A DNA stretch of 64,000 bases. It comes from Rhizobium sp. BK316. GTDB taxonomy: Bacteria > Pseudomonadota > Alphaproteobacteria > Rhizobiales > Rhizobiaceae. The stretch spans positions 1 to 64,000 of the forward strand of contig NZ_JACHZR010000009.1 in NCBI RefSeq assembly GCF_014193695.1, written 5' to 3'. Of this stretch, positions 42,979 to 51,168 are shown one piece after another (the stretch's first letter is position 1; every line of letters begins with the position of its first letter). Below the pieces are notes generated by a model. That model was not told the DNA's origin and did no database searches. It was given only the letters and a program-made list of their open reading frames with translations. The translations under genes and the position numbers were made by a program.

Positions 42979-44892
42979 CTACCCGCCGCTCTCCCCAACC
43001 AGCTCCCATAGATCCACCCTCTCAGCCCGCCCCTTGAGCTGCACCAGGCCCAGCGGCCGCAGCTCGAACCGTTCGCCTACCGCGTCGCGGATGGCCGCAC
43101 TCACCAGGATCGACGTATCGTATTGCTTGTTCAGCCCTTCCAGCCGCGAGGCGACGTTGATCGTGTCGCCCATCGCCGTGTATTGCTGGCGCGAGATTGC
43201 GCCGAAACTGCCGACGACGGCGGGGCCGGTGTGGAGGCCGAAGCGGGTGACGAGTTCGGGGCGGCCATTCTCTCTGTTTTCCTCATTCAGTTCATCGATC
43301 GCGGCTTTCATGGCGAGCGCGCAGCGACAGCCGTGTTCGGCATGATCAACATCTTCGACGGGGGCGTTCCACATGACGAAGATGGAGTCGCCGAGATATT
43401 GCACGACTGTGCCGCCATTGCGTTCGGCTGTTGTGTTCAGGATCTCGAAATAGGCCGACAGCGTATCGACCACGTCTTCGGGCGAATGCTGTTCGGATAT
43501 GGTGGTGAAATCCCTGATATCGGTGAAGAGCACGGTCACGTCCTGGCGCCTGGCCTTGACCACCGCTTGCCCTCCGGGATTGACGATGCGCCTCACGACT
43601 TCGCGCGGCACATAGAGGGCAAACTGGCTGATGGCGTGGCGGCTGGCGGCGAGCGCAGTCGCCAGCGTGTTGATCTCGGTGATCCAGGAATGGGCCACAG
43701 GCTTTTCGCCGAAATCGAGATCGCCGATCCGGCGGGCCTCTTCGGCAAGCCGATTGAGAGAGCGACTGACCATGCGCGACAGGGTGACCGAAGCGGCGAC
43801 ACCGGCGATCAGGAAGGCGCTCGCAATCAGCAGATTGTGGAGGAGCAGCCGGTTGGCCTCGGCCACCAGGTCCTCCATCGGCACGACGATTGCGGCGGCA
43901 CTTCCCTGGAACAGGCCGGACACGCCGACGGGGGCGATCTGCACGAGATAGGCTTCGCCATCGAGCTCGACGCGGGCCAGGCCGCCATTGGCAAAGGCGG
44001 GATCGCGCCTGAGCCTTGCCACGGTTTCGACGCTTGTGTCGAAGCCGTTTGCCGTTGAGTCGAAGGTACCTGATGCTCTCGACCATATTTCGATGATCCT
44101 GCTCATGATATCAGGGTCGGAATGGGCGACGAGATCATCGCCGGCGTCGATGATATAGGCGCGGGCACGCGGCGAAATCTGGCGCGCGTCGAGCAGGCGG
44201 CTGACGGTCTGCAGGTGGATGTTGATGCCGACGACCACCTTGATATTGTCCCGCATCGGTGCTGCGATCGTCAGCGTCGGAACCTTGAGCGTGCCTGCAA
44301 CATAGGGTCCGACGGACACCGGCACGCCGTCCTGAACGACGGATTGATACCACGGGCGCTGGCGCGGATCGAAGGATGCGGAGTCGACGTCCCGCTCGCC
44401 GATCGGTCTTGCCTCGCTGTCGAGAAACCGAAGCGTCGAGATGACATCGGGGCTTTGTCTCTCGGCGATCGTCCTGATCGCGAAGGCCGTCCCGTCAGGT
44501 GCTGCGAGCGTCCGGCGAACATCCTGCCTTGCTGCGTTGATGACCTGCAGATACGAGCCATCGGGATAACCGGTGTAGATGCTGGTCGCATTGGGGACGT
44601 TTCGCAGAACCTCCAGAAAGAATTGCTGCTTGGCCTCGATATCCTGAGGCGGCGGGGAGGCGAGCTGCGGCAGGGTGGCTGCCAGCGCCACCGCCTCCGT
44701 GCCGCCCTGCAGCGTATTGCGATATCCCTCGATCAGCCGCAGGCTCATCCCGCGCATCTGCTGCACGCCGGCGCTGACCGCAGCGTCGCTTCCGCGGCTG
44801 AAGGCCAGCCAGATGATCGGCATCGACGTGCAAAGCAGCGATGCGATGACCAGGACGCCGAGATGCAGCCTTAAGGGTTTGGACCAGAGCAC
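42979..44892 (-). CDS. membrane adenylate cyclase with Cache sensor, HAMP and class III catalytic domain
   Basis: 637 residues, GTG start. TM1 is at ~10-30; the periplasmic Cache-type sensor at ~45-335 (TSIYTGYPDGSYLQVINA, DPRQRPWYQSVVQDG, TLTIAAPM); TM2 at ~350-370; HAMP at ~371-425; and the class III cyclase at ~445-620 (VLFTDIRDFTTISEQHSPEDVV, YLGDSIFVMWNAP, FGLHTGPAVVG, AMGDTINVASRLEGLNK). Metal aspartates and the Asn/Arg pair are present. It senses a small periplasmic ligand and produces cAMP. It converges with the 42889 terminator. Confidence 0.93.
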   Translation of the reverse strand: MLWSKPLRLHLGVLVIASLLCTSMPIIWLAFSRGSDAAVSAGVQQMRGMSLRLIEGYRNTLQGGTEAVALAATLPQLASPPPQDIEAKQQFFLEVLRNVPNATSIYTGYPDGSYLQVINAARQDVRRTLAAPDGTAFAIRTIAERQSPDVISTLRFLDSEARPIGERDVDSASFDPRQRPWYQSVVQDGVPVSVGPYVAGTLKVPTLTIAAPMRDNIKVVVGINIHLQTVSRLLDARQISPRARAYIIDAGDDLVAHSDPDIMSRIIEIWSRASGTFDSTANGFDTSVETVARLRRDPAFANGGLARVELDGEAYLVQIAPVGVSGLFQGSAAAIVVPMEDLVAEANRLLLHNLLIASAFLIAGVAASVTLSRMVSRSLNRLAEEARRIGDLDFGEKPVAHSWITEINTLATALAASRHAISQFALYVPREVVRRIVNPGGQAVVKARRQDVTVLFTDIRDFTTISEQHSPEDVVDTLSAYFEILNTTAERNGGTVVQYLGDSIFVMWNAPVEDVDHAEHGCRCALAMKAAIDELNEENRENGRPELVTRFGLHTGPAVVGSFGAISRQQYTAMGDTINVASRLEGLNKQYDTSILVSAAIRDAVGERFELRPLGLVQLKGRAERVDLWELVGESGG

Positions 44893-45152
44893 GAGATTTC
44901 CCCCGGAATGCGGGCGCGTTTCAGCACGCGTTTCATCTCAATACTTGTCCGGCCGTGCAGGAATGAGCGTACCCAGCGGCCGCAGCTAACCGCTTTTTGA
45001 GGGCTTGCACAAGGCAGTCATGCGAGCAGGCCTGCACCGCCGACAAGAGACCACCGGCAACACCCGAAGAATTCTTCTGTGGTTGTTCTTGCGCGTTACT
45101 CGCGCCAGGCGGGCGGCAATGCTAGAGATCGCCTGCTAACTGGGGTTATCTG

Positions 45153-45488
45153 ATGAAAAAATTCATTCTCGCCGCGGCCCTTGCCGCAGCACTCACCGCT
45201 TGCGCGAAAAGACCTGACGCCATCGTCCAGGCCGACATCCCGATGCAGGCCTATACCAATCTCAGCTGCCCGCAGATCGCCAGCGAACATGCCAAGGAAA
45301 AGAAGAAGCTCGACGACCTGTCGAAGCAGCAGATCTCGGCGGCCAATGGGGATGCTTTCGGCGTGTTTCTGGTCGGGGTGCCGATTGGGAGTGTGGCAGG
45401 CGGAGATAAGGAAGGCGAGGTCGCGGTGTCGAAGGGGAAAGTGTCGGCGATGGAGAGTGCTGCGTTGTCGAAGGGGTGCAAGCTCTAG
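45153..45488 (+). CDS. small lipoprotein
   Basis: 111 residues. A signal sequence ends in the lipobox LTAC (Cys17). The mature part has conserved-looking SCPQIASEHAKEKKKLDDLS and GDAFGVFLVGVPIGSVAGGDKEGEVAVSKG, a short glycine-rich hydrophobic segment as seen in rhizobial surface lipoproteins. It has two more cysteines. Function unknown; lipidation predicted at the inner or outer membrane. Confidence 0.75.
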   Translation: MKKFILAAALAAALTACAKRPDAIVQADIPMQAYTNLSCPQIASEHAKEKKKLDDLSKQQISAANGDAFGVFLVGVPIGSVAGGDKEGEVAVSKGKVSAMESAALSKGCKL

Positions 45489-45573
45489 GCACGGGGCCGA
45501 GAGCTGGGGCCAGGCCGTCGGCGCAAGCTGTCGTCGGCTCAGCCACTCCTCTGGTGAGCCATCACTGCCTGTT

Positions 45574-46239
45574 TCACCGATGTGCGGTTGCCAGTTTCAG
45601 GGCAAGCCCGACGAACACGAAACCGGCAATGCGATTGAGGATGACCTGGCTTTTGTCCGACCGCCTCAGCCACTTGCTGATCGAGCCGGCGAGCAGCGAA
45701 ATGACCGAGAACGAAGCAAGTGCACAGAGGATGAATATGCCTCCAAGCTCCAGCATCTGCAGCACGATGCTGCCGCTGGCGGGCGAGGTGAATTGCGGAA
45801 GAAACGCCAGAAAGAAAATGGCGACCTTCGGGTTCGTGACATTCATGACGACACCGCGCAGCACCATCTGCCACATCGGCTTCACCTTGGTCGTGCCCTC
45901 ATCGAGCCGATCCGGCCGCGCCCGAAAGGATTTGTAGGCAAGATAGACCAGATAGGCGGCACCAACGAACTTCAAGGCGTCGAACGCAAGTTGCGACGTC
46001 TGGAAAATGGCGGCAACGCCGAGCGACACGGCGACCGTGTGAAAGACGAGACCGACGCAAAGCCCAATCGTCACGCAGAGGCCGACGACGGGACCATAGA
46101 TCGCCGACTGCATCAGCACAAAGAGATTATCGGGGCCTGGCACCCAGCACAGGATGGTGGCGGCGGCAGCGAAGGTGATGATGATATCGAGTGACAGCAA
46201 TGTCGCGACCGAGCTCCGTTGTTTGACTGCTGTTAGCAT
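45574..46239 (-). CDS. LysE/RhtB-family exporter
   Basis: 221 residues with six TM helices. Family motifs: CWVPGPDNLFVLMQS (GP-N signature), KFVGAAYLVYLAYKSFRA and VVMNVTNPKVAIFFLAFLPQF (NPK motif). It exports amino acids or derivatives across the inner membrane. An ATG at 46239 is used; TTG 46245 is the alternative. It lies at the edge of the AT-richer island. Confidence 0.9.
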   Translation of the reverse strand: MLTAVKQRSSVATLLSLDIIITFAAAATILCWVPGPDNLFVLMQSAIYGPVVGLCVTIGLCVGLVFHTVAVSLGVAAIFQTSQLAFDALKFVGAAYLVYLAYKSFRARPDRLDEGTTKVKPMWQMVLRGVVMNVTNPKVAIFFLAFLPQFTSPASGSIVLQMLELGGIFILCALASFSVISLLAGSISKWLRRSDKSQVILNRIAGFVFVGLALKLATAHR

Positions 46240-46245
46240 GGGCAA

Positions 46246-46684
46246 GGCGGCTGAACCAGCGCAAGCCGGGCGAACGCAGCGTCAATCGAAGCCTTCGAAT
46301 GGGCATGACACGGAGGTATTGGCGGCTGTGGCCACCGAGGCCAAGCGTGTCGGGATGGCTTCGCAGTGCGATTATTTCTATCGTTTGACAGTCGGCTGCT
46401 TCATTCAGGACCGATAAAAATCATTACCGAAAAGCAATTGAGCGAAGCCGAGCAAACTCTTTTTTTGAATACATGGTTGTGGGGGCGAATGATGCGCTCG
46501 ACCTAATTGAGCGCTATGATTTTCCAGGCCGAATTAATCTGGTGCTGTTCACCTTAGATGCCTCTGAAGTGAGATAATTCGATCCTCTGTATCGATGGGT
46601 GCAAATTCAGGAAAGCGCTCCCCACCATGAGCAATGGAGAGGCCGAGCGCGAAGGCGAAGCAACGGTACTTCTAAGGCGTTGTT
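46246..46684. other. AT-richer junction region with gene fragments
   Basis: The 439 nt between lysE and the RT gene hold no complete recognisable gene. A plus-strand frame to 46577 (with an ATG at 46473: MVVGANDALDLIERYDFPGR, then INLVLFTLDASEVR-stop) looks protein-like but lacks a ribosome site. It is probably a remnant at the edge of the transferred island. No clear terminator for the RT was seen. Confidence 0.4.
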
Positions 46685-47998
46685 TCAACTCATCGGGCTC
46701 ATATCTTTCTGCAGATCGCTGATTTCGCGCTTGACATGTTTTTTGAAGGTTTTTCTTACTTTTTCTTCGGTCCAATTCTTTATTTCATCGATGTCTCTTG
46801 CTTCTAGGTCGGCAATGAATTGCATCATTTGATCAACCGTGTAGTCATCGAAGCGCGGGATATATTTTGTAGTCGCGAGATTATATTTTATCTCGTGAAA
46901 TGTTTTTACAAATGTCTTTGCCTTTCCATATTTCGTAAAATCGGCCTTCTTCCAGAGCCGATCAACGAAGCGATCCAGTCTCTTCAGCTGACCGATATCG
47001 TCTGTCATCGAGAAATAGAACATTGCGCCATATCTCTTGCCGTTCACGAAGCAGCCGGTGATCTTAAGGTTCAAACGGCGCATCTGCCGTCGGTCGGAAG
47101 GCTTGTATTTTGCGGCAGTGGTGACTGAGACCAATGCTTCCATGATATTGCGATACGAACTCTTGCGGATCGAAACCTTAGCAGGCGTCAGATGATAACC
47201 TAGGTAATCCACGCCCGTAGAGAGAGTTTCGATTTTTGTTTTGCTGCCAGGCGTTGGCTCGTGACATGTTAGGCCGATTTTCGCCAGCCGCCTGATCATG
47301 AATCTCAGGTTCGCCTGCGCATTTTCGGTTCTACAGATGATCAGGATGTCGTCGACATACCGATAGTATTCGTATTTCTCGTGCGCCTCGATATCAATCG
47401 GGGACATATAGATCGACGACAATATGTTCGAGATACTCAGTCCTTGGGGCACTCCGCACCCATTTACGTCAGCGGTTCCCGTAGGTGTTCGAATAGCTGA
47501 CAGCAACAAGTGCAGGAGCTTATGGTATCGAGTTTTGCTTCGAAGTCGCTTAAGCAGCTGATCGTGTAGAAGGCTCGGGAAAAAATTCTGGACGTCTAAC
47601 TGAACAAAGGAATAATCATCTGAAAGCGGTTTTATGTACTCTTTTATCTCCGAAATATACTGGTGTGCCAAGGCAGGTTTAGCGTCTGTAAAAATCGTAG
47701 ATAGAGCGTTGTTGAGCGCTCTTAGACAAACACGATCTCTTACCCCAGCTATTGAAATTTCGCGAGGAGCTTTGCCAGCACCTTTCAAAATCAGCCGCTG
47801 TTTATAAGTTGTAAAACGATATTTTTCGTTGAGAACGTTCTTTCTAATCAGTGCGATCTCACGATCAAGATTTCCTTCGAACGCGCTGGGATGAACGCCG
47901 TCTCTGCCGACAGTCCCGGATTGGGAAACGCGATCAAGGAAAATGGATTTTAGATTAGCCGCCGAAAACTGATCGTCAAAAATTTGCTTTGCGGTCAT
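46685..47998 (-). CDS. reverse transcriptase, defence-associated type
   Basis: 437 residues. RT motifs in order: GRDGVHPSAF (31-40, RT1), APREISIAGVRDRV (77-90, RT2), VQLDVQNFFPSL (132-143, motif A, D135), GCGVPQGLSISNILSSIYMSPID (180-202, motif B), YYRYVDDILII (211-221, motif C, YVDD), GLTCHEPTPGSKTKIETLSTGVDYLGYHL (242-270, D/E). A ~165-residue basic C-terminal region follows. There is no maturase, HNH or Avd-type signature, so it is not a group II intron or DGR enzyme. It starts 15 nt after the SLATT gene and is AT-richer than its neighbours. The pairing with a SLATT protein points to an unknown/defence-associated RT lineage. The subtype is not assignable here. Confidence 0.85.
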   Translation of the reverse strand: MTAKQIFDDQFSAANLKSIFLDRVSQSGTVGRDGVHPSAFEGNLDREIALIRKNVLNEKYRFTTYKQRLILKGAGKAPREISIAGVRDRVCLRALNNALSTIFTDAKPALAHQYISEIKEYIKPLSDDYSFVQLDVQNFFPSLLHDQLLKRLRSKTRYHKLLHLLLSAIRTPTGTADVNGCGVPQGLSISNILSSIYMSPIDIEAHEKYEYYRYVDDILIICRTENAQANLRFMIRRLAKIGLTCHEPTPGSKTKIETLSTGVDYLGYHLTPAKVSIRKSSYRNIMEALVSVTTAAKYKPSDRRQMRRLNLKITGCFVNGKRYGAMFYFSMTDDIGQLKRLDRFVDRLWKKADFTKYGKAKTFVKTFHEIKYNLATTKYIPRFDDYTVDQMMQFIADLEARDIDEIKNWTEEKVRKTFKKHVKREISDLQKDMSPMS

Positions 47999-48013
47999 CT
48001 GATCTATAACTCG

Positions 48014-48586
48014 TCAGGCAAACGGCCAGAGTAAAAATATTACTGGGCCAAGGAAAAGGAGTGCTAGCAGCATCCAGTATAGCGTGGCACGAGCAAAAAA
48101 TGAGATAGCCATCGCTGTTGTATAAACAAGCGTTTTTGTTCCGCTAGAAAGAGTCTTTCCCTCCAGCATGATGTGGTTGACTAGCAGGTCGGTATAGTCT
48201 CGCGGCGAATGATTAGGGAAATCCATCATGATTTCCCTATACTTTTTCTTCTTGTCAGATTCAGGTAGCTCTTCATCGTAGAGACTCTGGAGCTTGAGAT
48301 AGCATTCTCGAAATGCGCTTGCCCGTGCCTCAAGACGAAATCCTGCAGCTACGAGAGAAGCAACAAGCACTACGACCGAAGCTGAAAGATTGATCTTGTC
48401 GAGAACCGGGTAAGGTTCGCTGTAAAAGTCGGCAAATATTGATAGGATCACTGAGAACAGCGAGTAATATGTAACAGCAAGAAATGATACATTTTGATTT
48501 CTAAGAGCCTTTCTCTCAGAGATCATTCTTACTCTCGAGGTAATCCAGATAGTGTCGTTTATAGTTGACCCGGTAGTTGCGTGCAT
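48014..48586 (-). CDS. SLATT-type membrane protein, effector candidate of the RT system
   Basis: 190 residues. After a short N-terminal stretch come two TM helices in a hairpin (VSFLAVTYYSLFSVILSIFA, then KINLSASVVVLVASLVAAGF), a charged helical region (RASAFRECYLKLQSLYDEEL, SDKKKKYREIMMDFPNHSPRDYTDLLVNHIM) and an additional C-terminal hydrophobic helix (ALLFLGPVIFLLWPF). This two-helix plus cytosolic helix layout is the SLATT pattern, a predicted pore-forming effector of conflict systems. GGGGGG precedes ATG 48586. It is co-directional with and 15 nt upstream of the RT. The function in cell suicide is inferred. Confidence 0.7.
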   Translation of the reverse strand: MHATTGSTINDTIWITSRVRMISERKALRNQNVSFLAVTYYSLFSVILSIFADFYSEPYPVLDKINLSASVVVLVASLVAAGFRLEARASAFRECYLKLQSLYDEELPESDKKKKYREIMMDFPNHSPRDYTDLLVNHIMLEGKTLSSGTKTLVYTTAMAISFFARATLYWMLLALLFLGPVIFLLWPFA

Positions 48587-48604
48587 ATTCCCCCCACGAG
48601 TGGT

Positions 48605-48729
48605 GGTGCGGGCGCAATATCTCGAAGCAACTAAACACTCACGAAGGAATGTAGCAGACGCCAAGGACAAGCCTTGCTGTATGACCGTGACCCAACTGAG
48701 CCAGTGGTTTTATCCACTCCGCCCGCACC
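48605..48729 (-). ncRNA. candidate structured RNA upstream of the SLATT-RT genes
   Basis: No gene covers these 125 nt. On the minus strand they can fold into a closed multi-branch RNA. The outer stem is ten perfect pairs (plus strand GGTGCGGGCG 48605-48614 with CGCCCGCACC 48720-48729). Inside are hairpin AGTGG/CCACT (48703-48707 with 48714-48718), stem TCACG/CGTGA (48639-48643 with 48686-48690), and within that CAAGG/CCTTG (48662-48666 with 48672-48676). A -10-like box ends 5 nt upstream of the outer stem, so transcription would start at its edge. It may be a template RNA for the RT or a structured mRNA leader. It is an inference from base pairing; there is no direct evidence. Confidence 0.5.
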
Positions 48730-48733
48730 GATC

Positions 48734-48739
48734 AGTATA
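48734..48739 (-). promoter_or_regulatory. candidate -10 box for RNA/SLATT/RT transcript
   Basis: TATACT on the minus strand. The nearest TTGAAA (48766-48761) is 21 nt upstream, longer than the optimal 17, so the -35 assignment is unsure. The predicted start (about 48727) coincides with the first base pairs of the outer stem. Confidence 0.35.
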
Positions 48740-48831
48740 CTTATTCGAAGTCTTACTTATTTTCAACTGTGAGGCGTATTCCGGCGATTTTCTCTAAGTT
48801 GGCTCGCGAAGCGTCTGCGCCGCCCACCACG

Positions 48832-49689
48832 CTACAACCGCGCCACGCTTCTCAAATGCTCCGCGGTCGTCGTCGCAAACCCAAAAAACTCCAGGTATGC
48901 CGGTATCTGCTCGAACAGCATATCCGTCCCCACCTGATACCGGCAGCCTCTCTCCCGTGCCGCCGCCAGAAACGGCGTGATCTCCTCCTTCATCACCACT
49001 TCGCCCACGAAAGCTGCCGGCGACAATCGCGTCACATCCAGCGGCAGCGGATCATCCTTGCGCATGCCGAGCGGCGTGGCGTTGATGACGATGTCGAATC
49101 CCTCCGGGTCGTTTCCGCCGGTCGTGACCTGCATTTCCGGATAGTAGGTGTTGAGGCGGGTCTTCAGGCCGTCCAGCGCCGCCTCGTTGTCGTCGTGGAG
49201 GGCGAGGTGGGTGAGGCCGGCGCTGGCCAGCGATGCTGCGATGGCCGAGCCGACGCCGCCGGCGCCGACCATGAGGGCGCTGGCGCCCGCGATCGTCTGG
49301 CCCTTGCGCTTGAGGCCGCGCACGAAACCTTCGCCGTCGAACATGTCGCCGATCAGGCGGCCGTCGGCGCCGAGCTTGACGGCGTTGCAGGAGCCGGCGA
49401 CGCGGGCGTTGGTGGAGATCTCGTCGAGCAGGCCCATCGTGGTGATCTTGTGGGGCATGGTGATCAGCGCCCCGTGGATGTTTGACAGGCGGAAGACCAG
49501 CCTCAGGAAATCGGGGTAATCCCTGGGCTTGCAGCCCATCGGCACGACGACGGCGTCGATGCCCTGTTCCTTGAAATAGGGGTTGTAAATCAGCGGCGCC
49601 TTGAAGCTCTCCGTCGGGTAGCCGAGATGGGCGATCAGCCGTGTGGTGCCGCTAATTTCGAGCGGGCGTGTGCGCGACGGTTCGGGCAT
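48832..49689 (-). CDS. shikimate/quinate dehydrogenase (AroE-like)
   Basis: 285 residues. Substrate domain: NIHGALITMPHKITTMGLLDEI with catalytic K81 and SCNAVKLGADGRLIGDMFDGEGF, the equivalent of GxNTDxxGF with N and T replaced, so it is a divergent AroE/YdiB/QuiB-type member. The Rossmann domain has GAGGVGSAIAASLASAGL. The C-terminus GTDMLFEQIPAYLEFFGF is typical of the family. Its position in a catabolic cluster suggests it oxidises quinate or shikimate rather than making shikimate. It is the last gene of the cluster's minus-strand operon, 18 nt after the ABC ATPase gene. Confidence 0.88.
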   Translation of the reverse strand: MPEPSRTRPLEISGTTRLIAHLGYPTESFKAPLIYNPYFKEQGIDAVVVPMGCKPRDYPDFLRLVFRLSNIHGALITMPHKITTMGLLDEISTNARVAGSCNAVKLGADGRLIGDMFDGEGFVRGLKRKGQTIAGASALMVGAGGVGSAIAASLASAGLTHLALHDDNEAALDGLKTRLNTYYPEMQVTTGGNDPEGFDIVINATPLGMRKDDPLPLDVTRLSPAAFVGEVVMKEEITPFLAAARERGCRYQVGTDMLFEQIPAYLEFFGFATTTAEHLRSVARL

Positions 49690-49707
49690 GAAAGCGTCCT
49701 TCCGATC

Positions 49708-50520
49708 CTAATTACGCAGGATTTCGCCGAGGAATTTGCGGGTGCGCTCATGGCGCGGATTGGTGAAGAATTCCGCCGGGGCGGCTTCTTCCACGATCGC
49801 GCCGCTTGCCATGAAGATCACCCGGTTGGCGACCTGGCGGGCAAAGCCCATTTCATGCGTCACGCAGATCATTGTCATGCCTTCCTCGGCAAGGCTGATC
49901 ATCGTATCCAGCACTTCCTTGACCATCTCGGGATCGAGCGCCGAGGTCGGTTCGTCGAAGAGCATCACCTTGGGGCGCATGCAGAGCGCCCGCGCAATCG
50001 CCACGCGCTGCTGCTGGCCGCCGGAAAGCTGCACCGGATATTTGGCCGCCTGTTCGGAGATTTTGACGCGGGCGAGCAGCGTGCGGGCGCGCTCTTCGGC
50101 TTCGGCCCTGGGCACGCCGAGGGCACGCATCGGCGCCAGCATGCAGTTTTCCAGCACCGTCAGATGCGGGAAGAGGTTGAATTGCTGGAAGACCATGCCG
50201 ACTTCGCGCCTGATCGCATCGATCGCCTTGGCCTGGTTGCCGAGCAGGATGCCGCCGACGCGGATCTCGCCCTTCTCGTAGGTCTCCAGATGGTTGATGC
50301 AGCGGATGAGCGTCGATTTTCCGCTGCCGGAGGGGCCGCAGAGCACGATGCGCTCGCCTTTGTGCACCTCGATATTGATATCGTGCAGGGCCTGGAAGGC
50401 GCCGTACCATTTCTCCACATGGCTCATGGTGATCATGGTTTCGCCGGTGGCGGCGTTGAGAGCGGGTGCTGTTGCTGTTGCTGTGGTCATGGTGTTGGTT
50501 CCGATCGCAATGTGCGTCAT
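49708..50520 (-). CDS. ABC transporter ATP-binding protein (polar amino acid type)
   Basis: 270 residues. Walker A GPSGSGKST, Q-loop FQQFNLFPHLTVLEN, signature LSGGQQQRVAIARAL, Walker B VMLFDEPTSALDPEMV and H-loop CVTHEMGFARQVANRV all match GlnQ/HisP-like ATPases. Its start overlaps the permease stop (ATGA at 50517-50520); MTTATATA at 50490 is an alternative. It energises the importer encoded upstream. Confidence 0.93.
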   Translation of the reverse strand: MTHIAIGTNTMTTATATAPALNAATGETMITMSHVEKWYGAFQALHDINIEVHKGERIVLCGPSGSGKSTLIRCINHLETYEKGEIRVGGILLGNQAKAIDAIRREVGMVFQQFNLFPHLTVLENCMLAPMRALGVPRAEAEERARTLLARVKISEQAAKYPVQLSGGQQQRVAIARALCMRPKVMLFDEPTSALDPEMVKEVLDTMISLAEEGMTMICVTHEMGFARQVANRVIFMASGAIVEEAAPAEFFTNPRHERTRKFLGEILRN

Positions 50521-51161
50521 CGTGCATGGGCGGCGTTGAAGCGCCGCTCCAGTCGCGCGCCGATGATCGTCAGCGGGCAGCACATTAGGAAATAGAGGAT
50601 GCCGACGATGCCGAAGACGGTCAGCGGCTGGAAGATCTGGTTGGAGACGATGTTGCCGGCGCGCGTCAGCTCCGTGAAACCGACGATGGAGGCGAGCGAC
50701 GTGCCCTTGATGAGCTGCACCAGGAAGCCGATCGTTGCCGGCAGCGAGATGCGGATCGCCTGCGGCAGGATCACATCCTTCATGCGCGAGACATATCTGA
50801 GGCTGAGCGCCTTTGCCGCCTCCGTCTGGCCGCGCGGCACGGCCTCGATGGAGCCGCGCCAGATCTCGCCGAGATAGGCGCTGGCATGCAGCGTCAGGCC
50901 GATCGCCACCGCTTCCCAGGCATCGAGCTTGAAGCCGATCAGCGCCAGCCCATAGTAGGTGACGAAGAGCTGCATGAGCAGCGGCGTGCCCTGGAAGACG
51001 GCGATATAGGCCGAGGTCAGCCGCTCCAGCCACGGCATGCCGGAAGTGCGCGCGAGCGCCACGCAAAGCCCGGCAATGCAGCCGCAGACGAAGCCGACGG
51101 CGGAGAGAAGCACGGTCCATTTCAGGCCGATCAGAAGGAAGATGAATTCTTCGCTGCCCAT
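50517..51161 (-). CDS. ABC transporter permease (HisM/GlnP type)
   Basis: 214 residues with about five TM helices. Conserved segments are YIAVFQGTPLLMQLFVTYYGL and the EAA loop EIWRGSIEAVPRGQTEAAKALSLRYVSRMKDVILPQAIRISLP. It forms a heterodimer with the next permease. Overlapping ATGA with the ATPase gene and 7 nt spacing from the other permease indicate one operon. Confidence 0.92.
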   Translation of the reverse strand: MGSEEFIFLLIGLKWTVLLSAVGFVCGCIAGLCVALARTSGMPWLERLTSAYIAVFQGTPLLMQLFVTYYGLALIGFKLDAWEAVAIGLTLHASAYLGEIWRGSIEAVPRGQTEAAKALSLRYVSRMKDVILPQAIRISLPATIGFLVQLIKGTSLASIVGFTELTRAGNIVSNQIFQPLTVFGIVGILYFLMCCPLTIIGARLERRFNAAHAR

Positions 51162-51168
51162 GGTGCCC

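Noticed and set aside
42620..43009. 129-residue minus-strand open frame
   Set aside because: It spans the inverted repeat and the strong terminator and has atypical Trp/Arg/Pro-rich composition; no ribosome site.
46685..47998. Diversity-generating retroelement acting on the tail fibre
   Set aside because: No Avd gene, no template/variable repeat pair, and the fibre gene is 32 kb away in another block; the RT lacks DGR neighbours.
46685..47998. Group II intron
   Set aside because: No maturase/HNH domain after the RT and no intron domain V-like hairpin was recognised downstream.
49627..50595. 322-residue plus-strand open frame
   Set aside because: Antisense to the ABC ATPase and AroE-like genes; His/Asp/Gly-rich composition typical of antisense frames.
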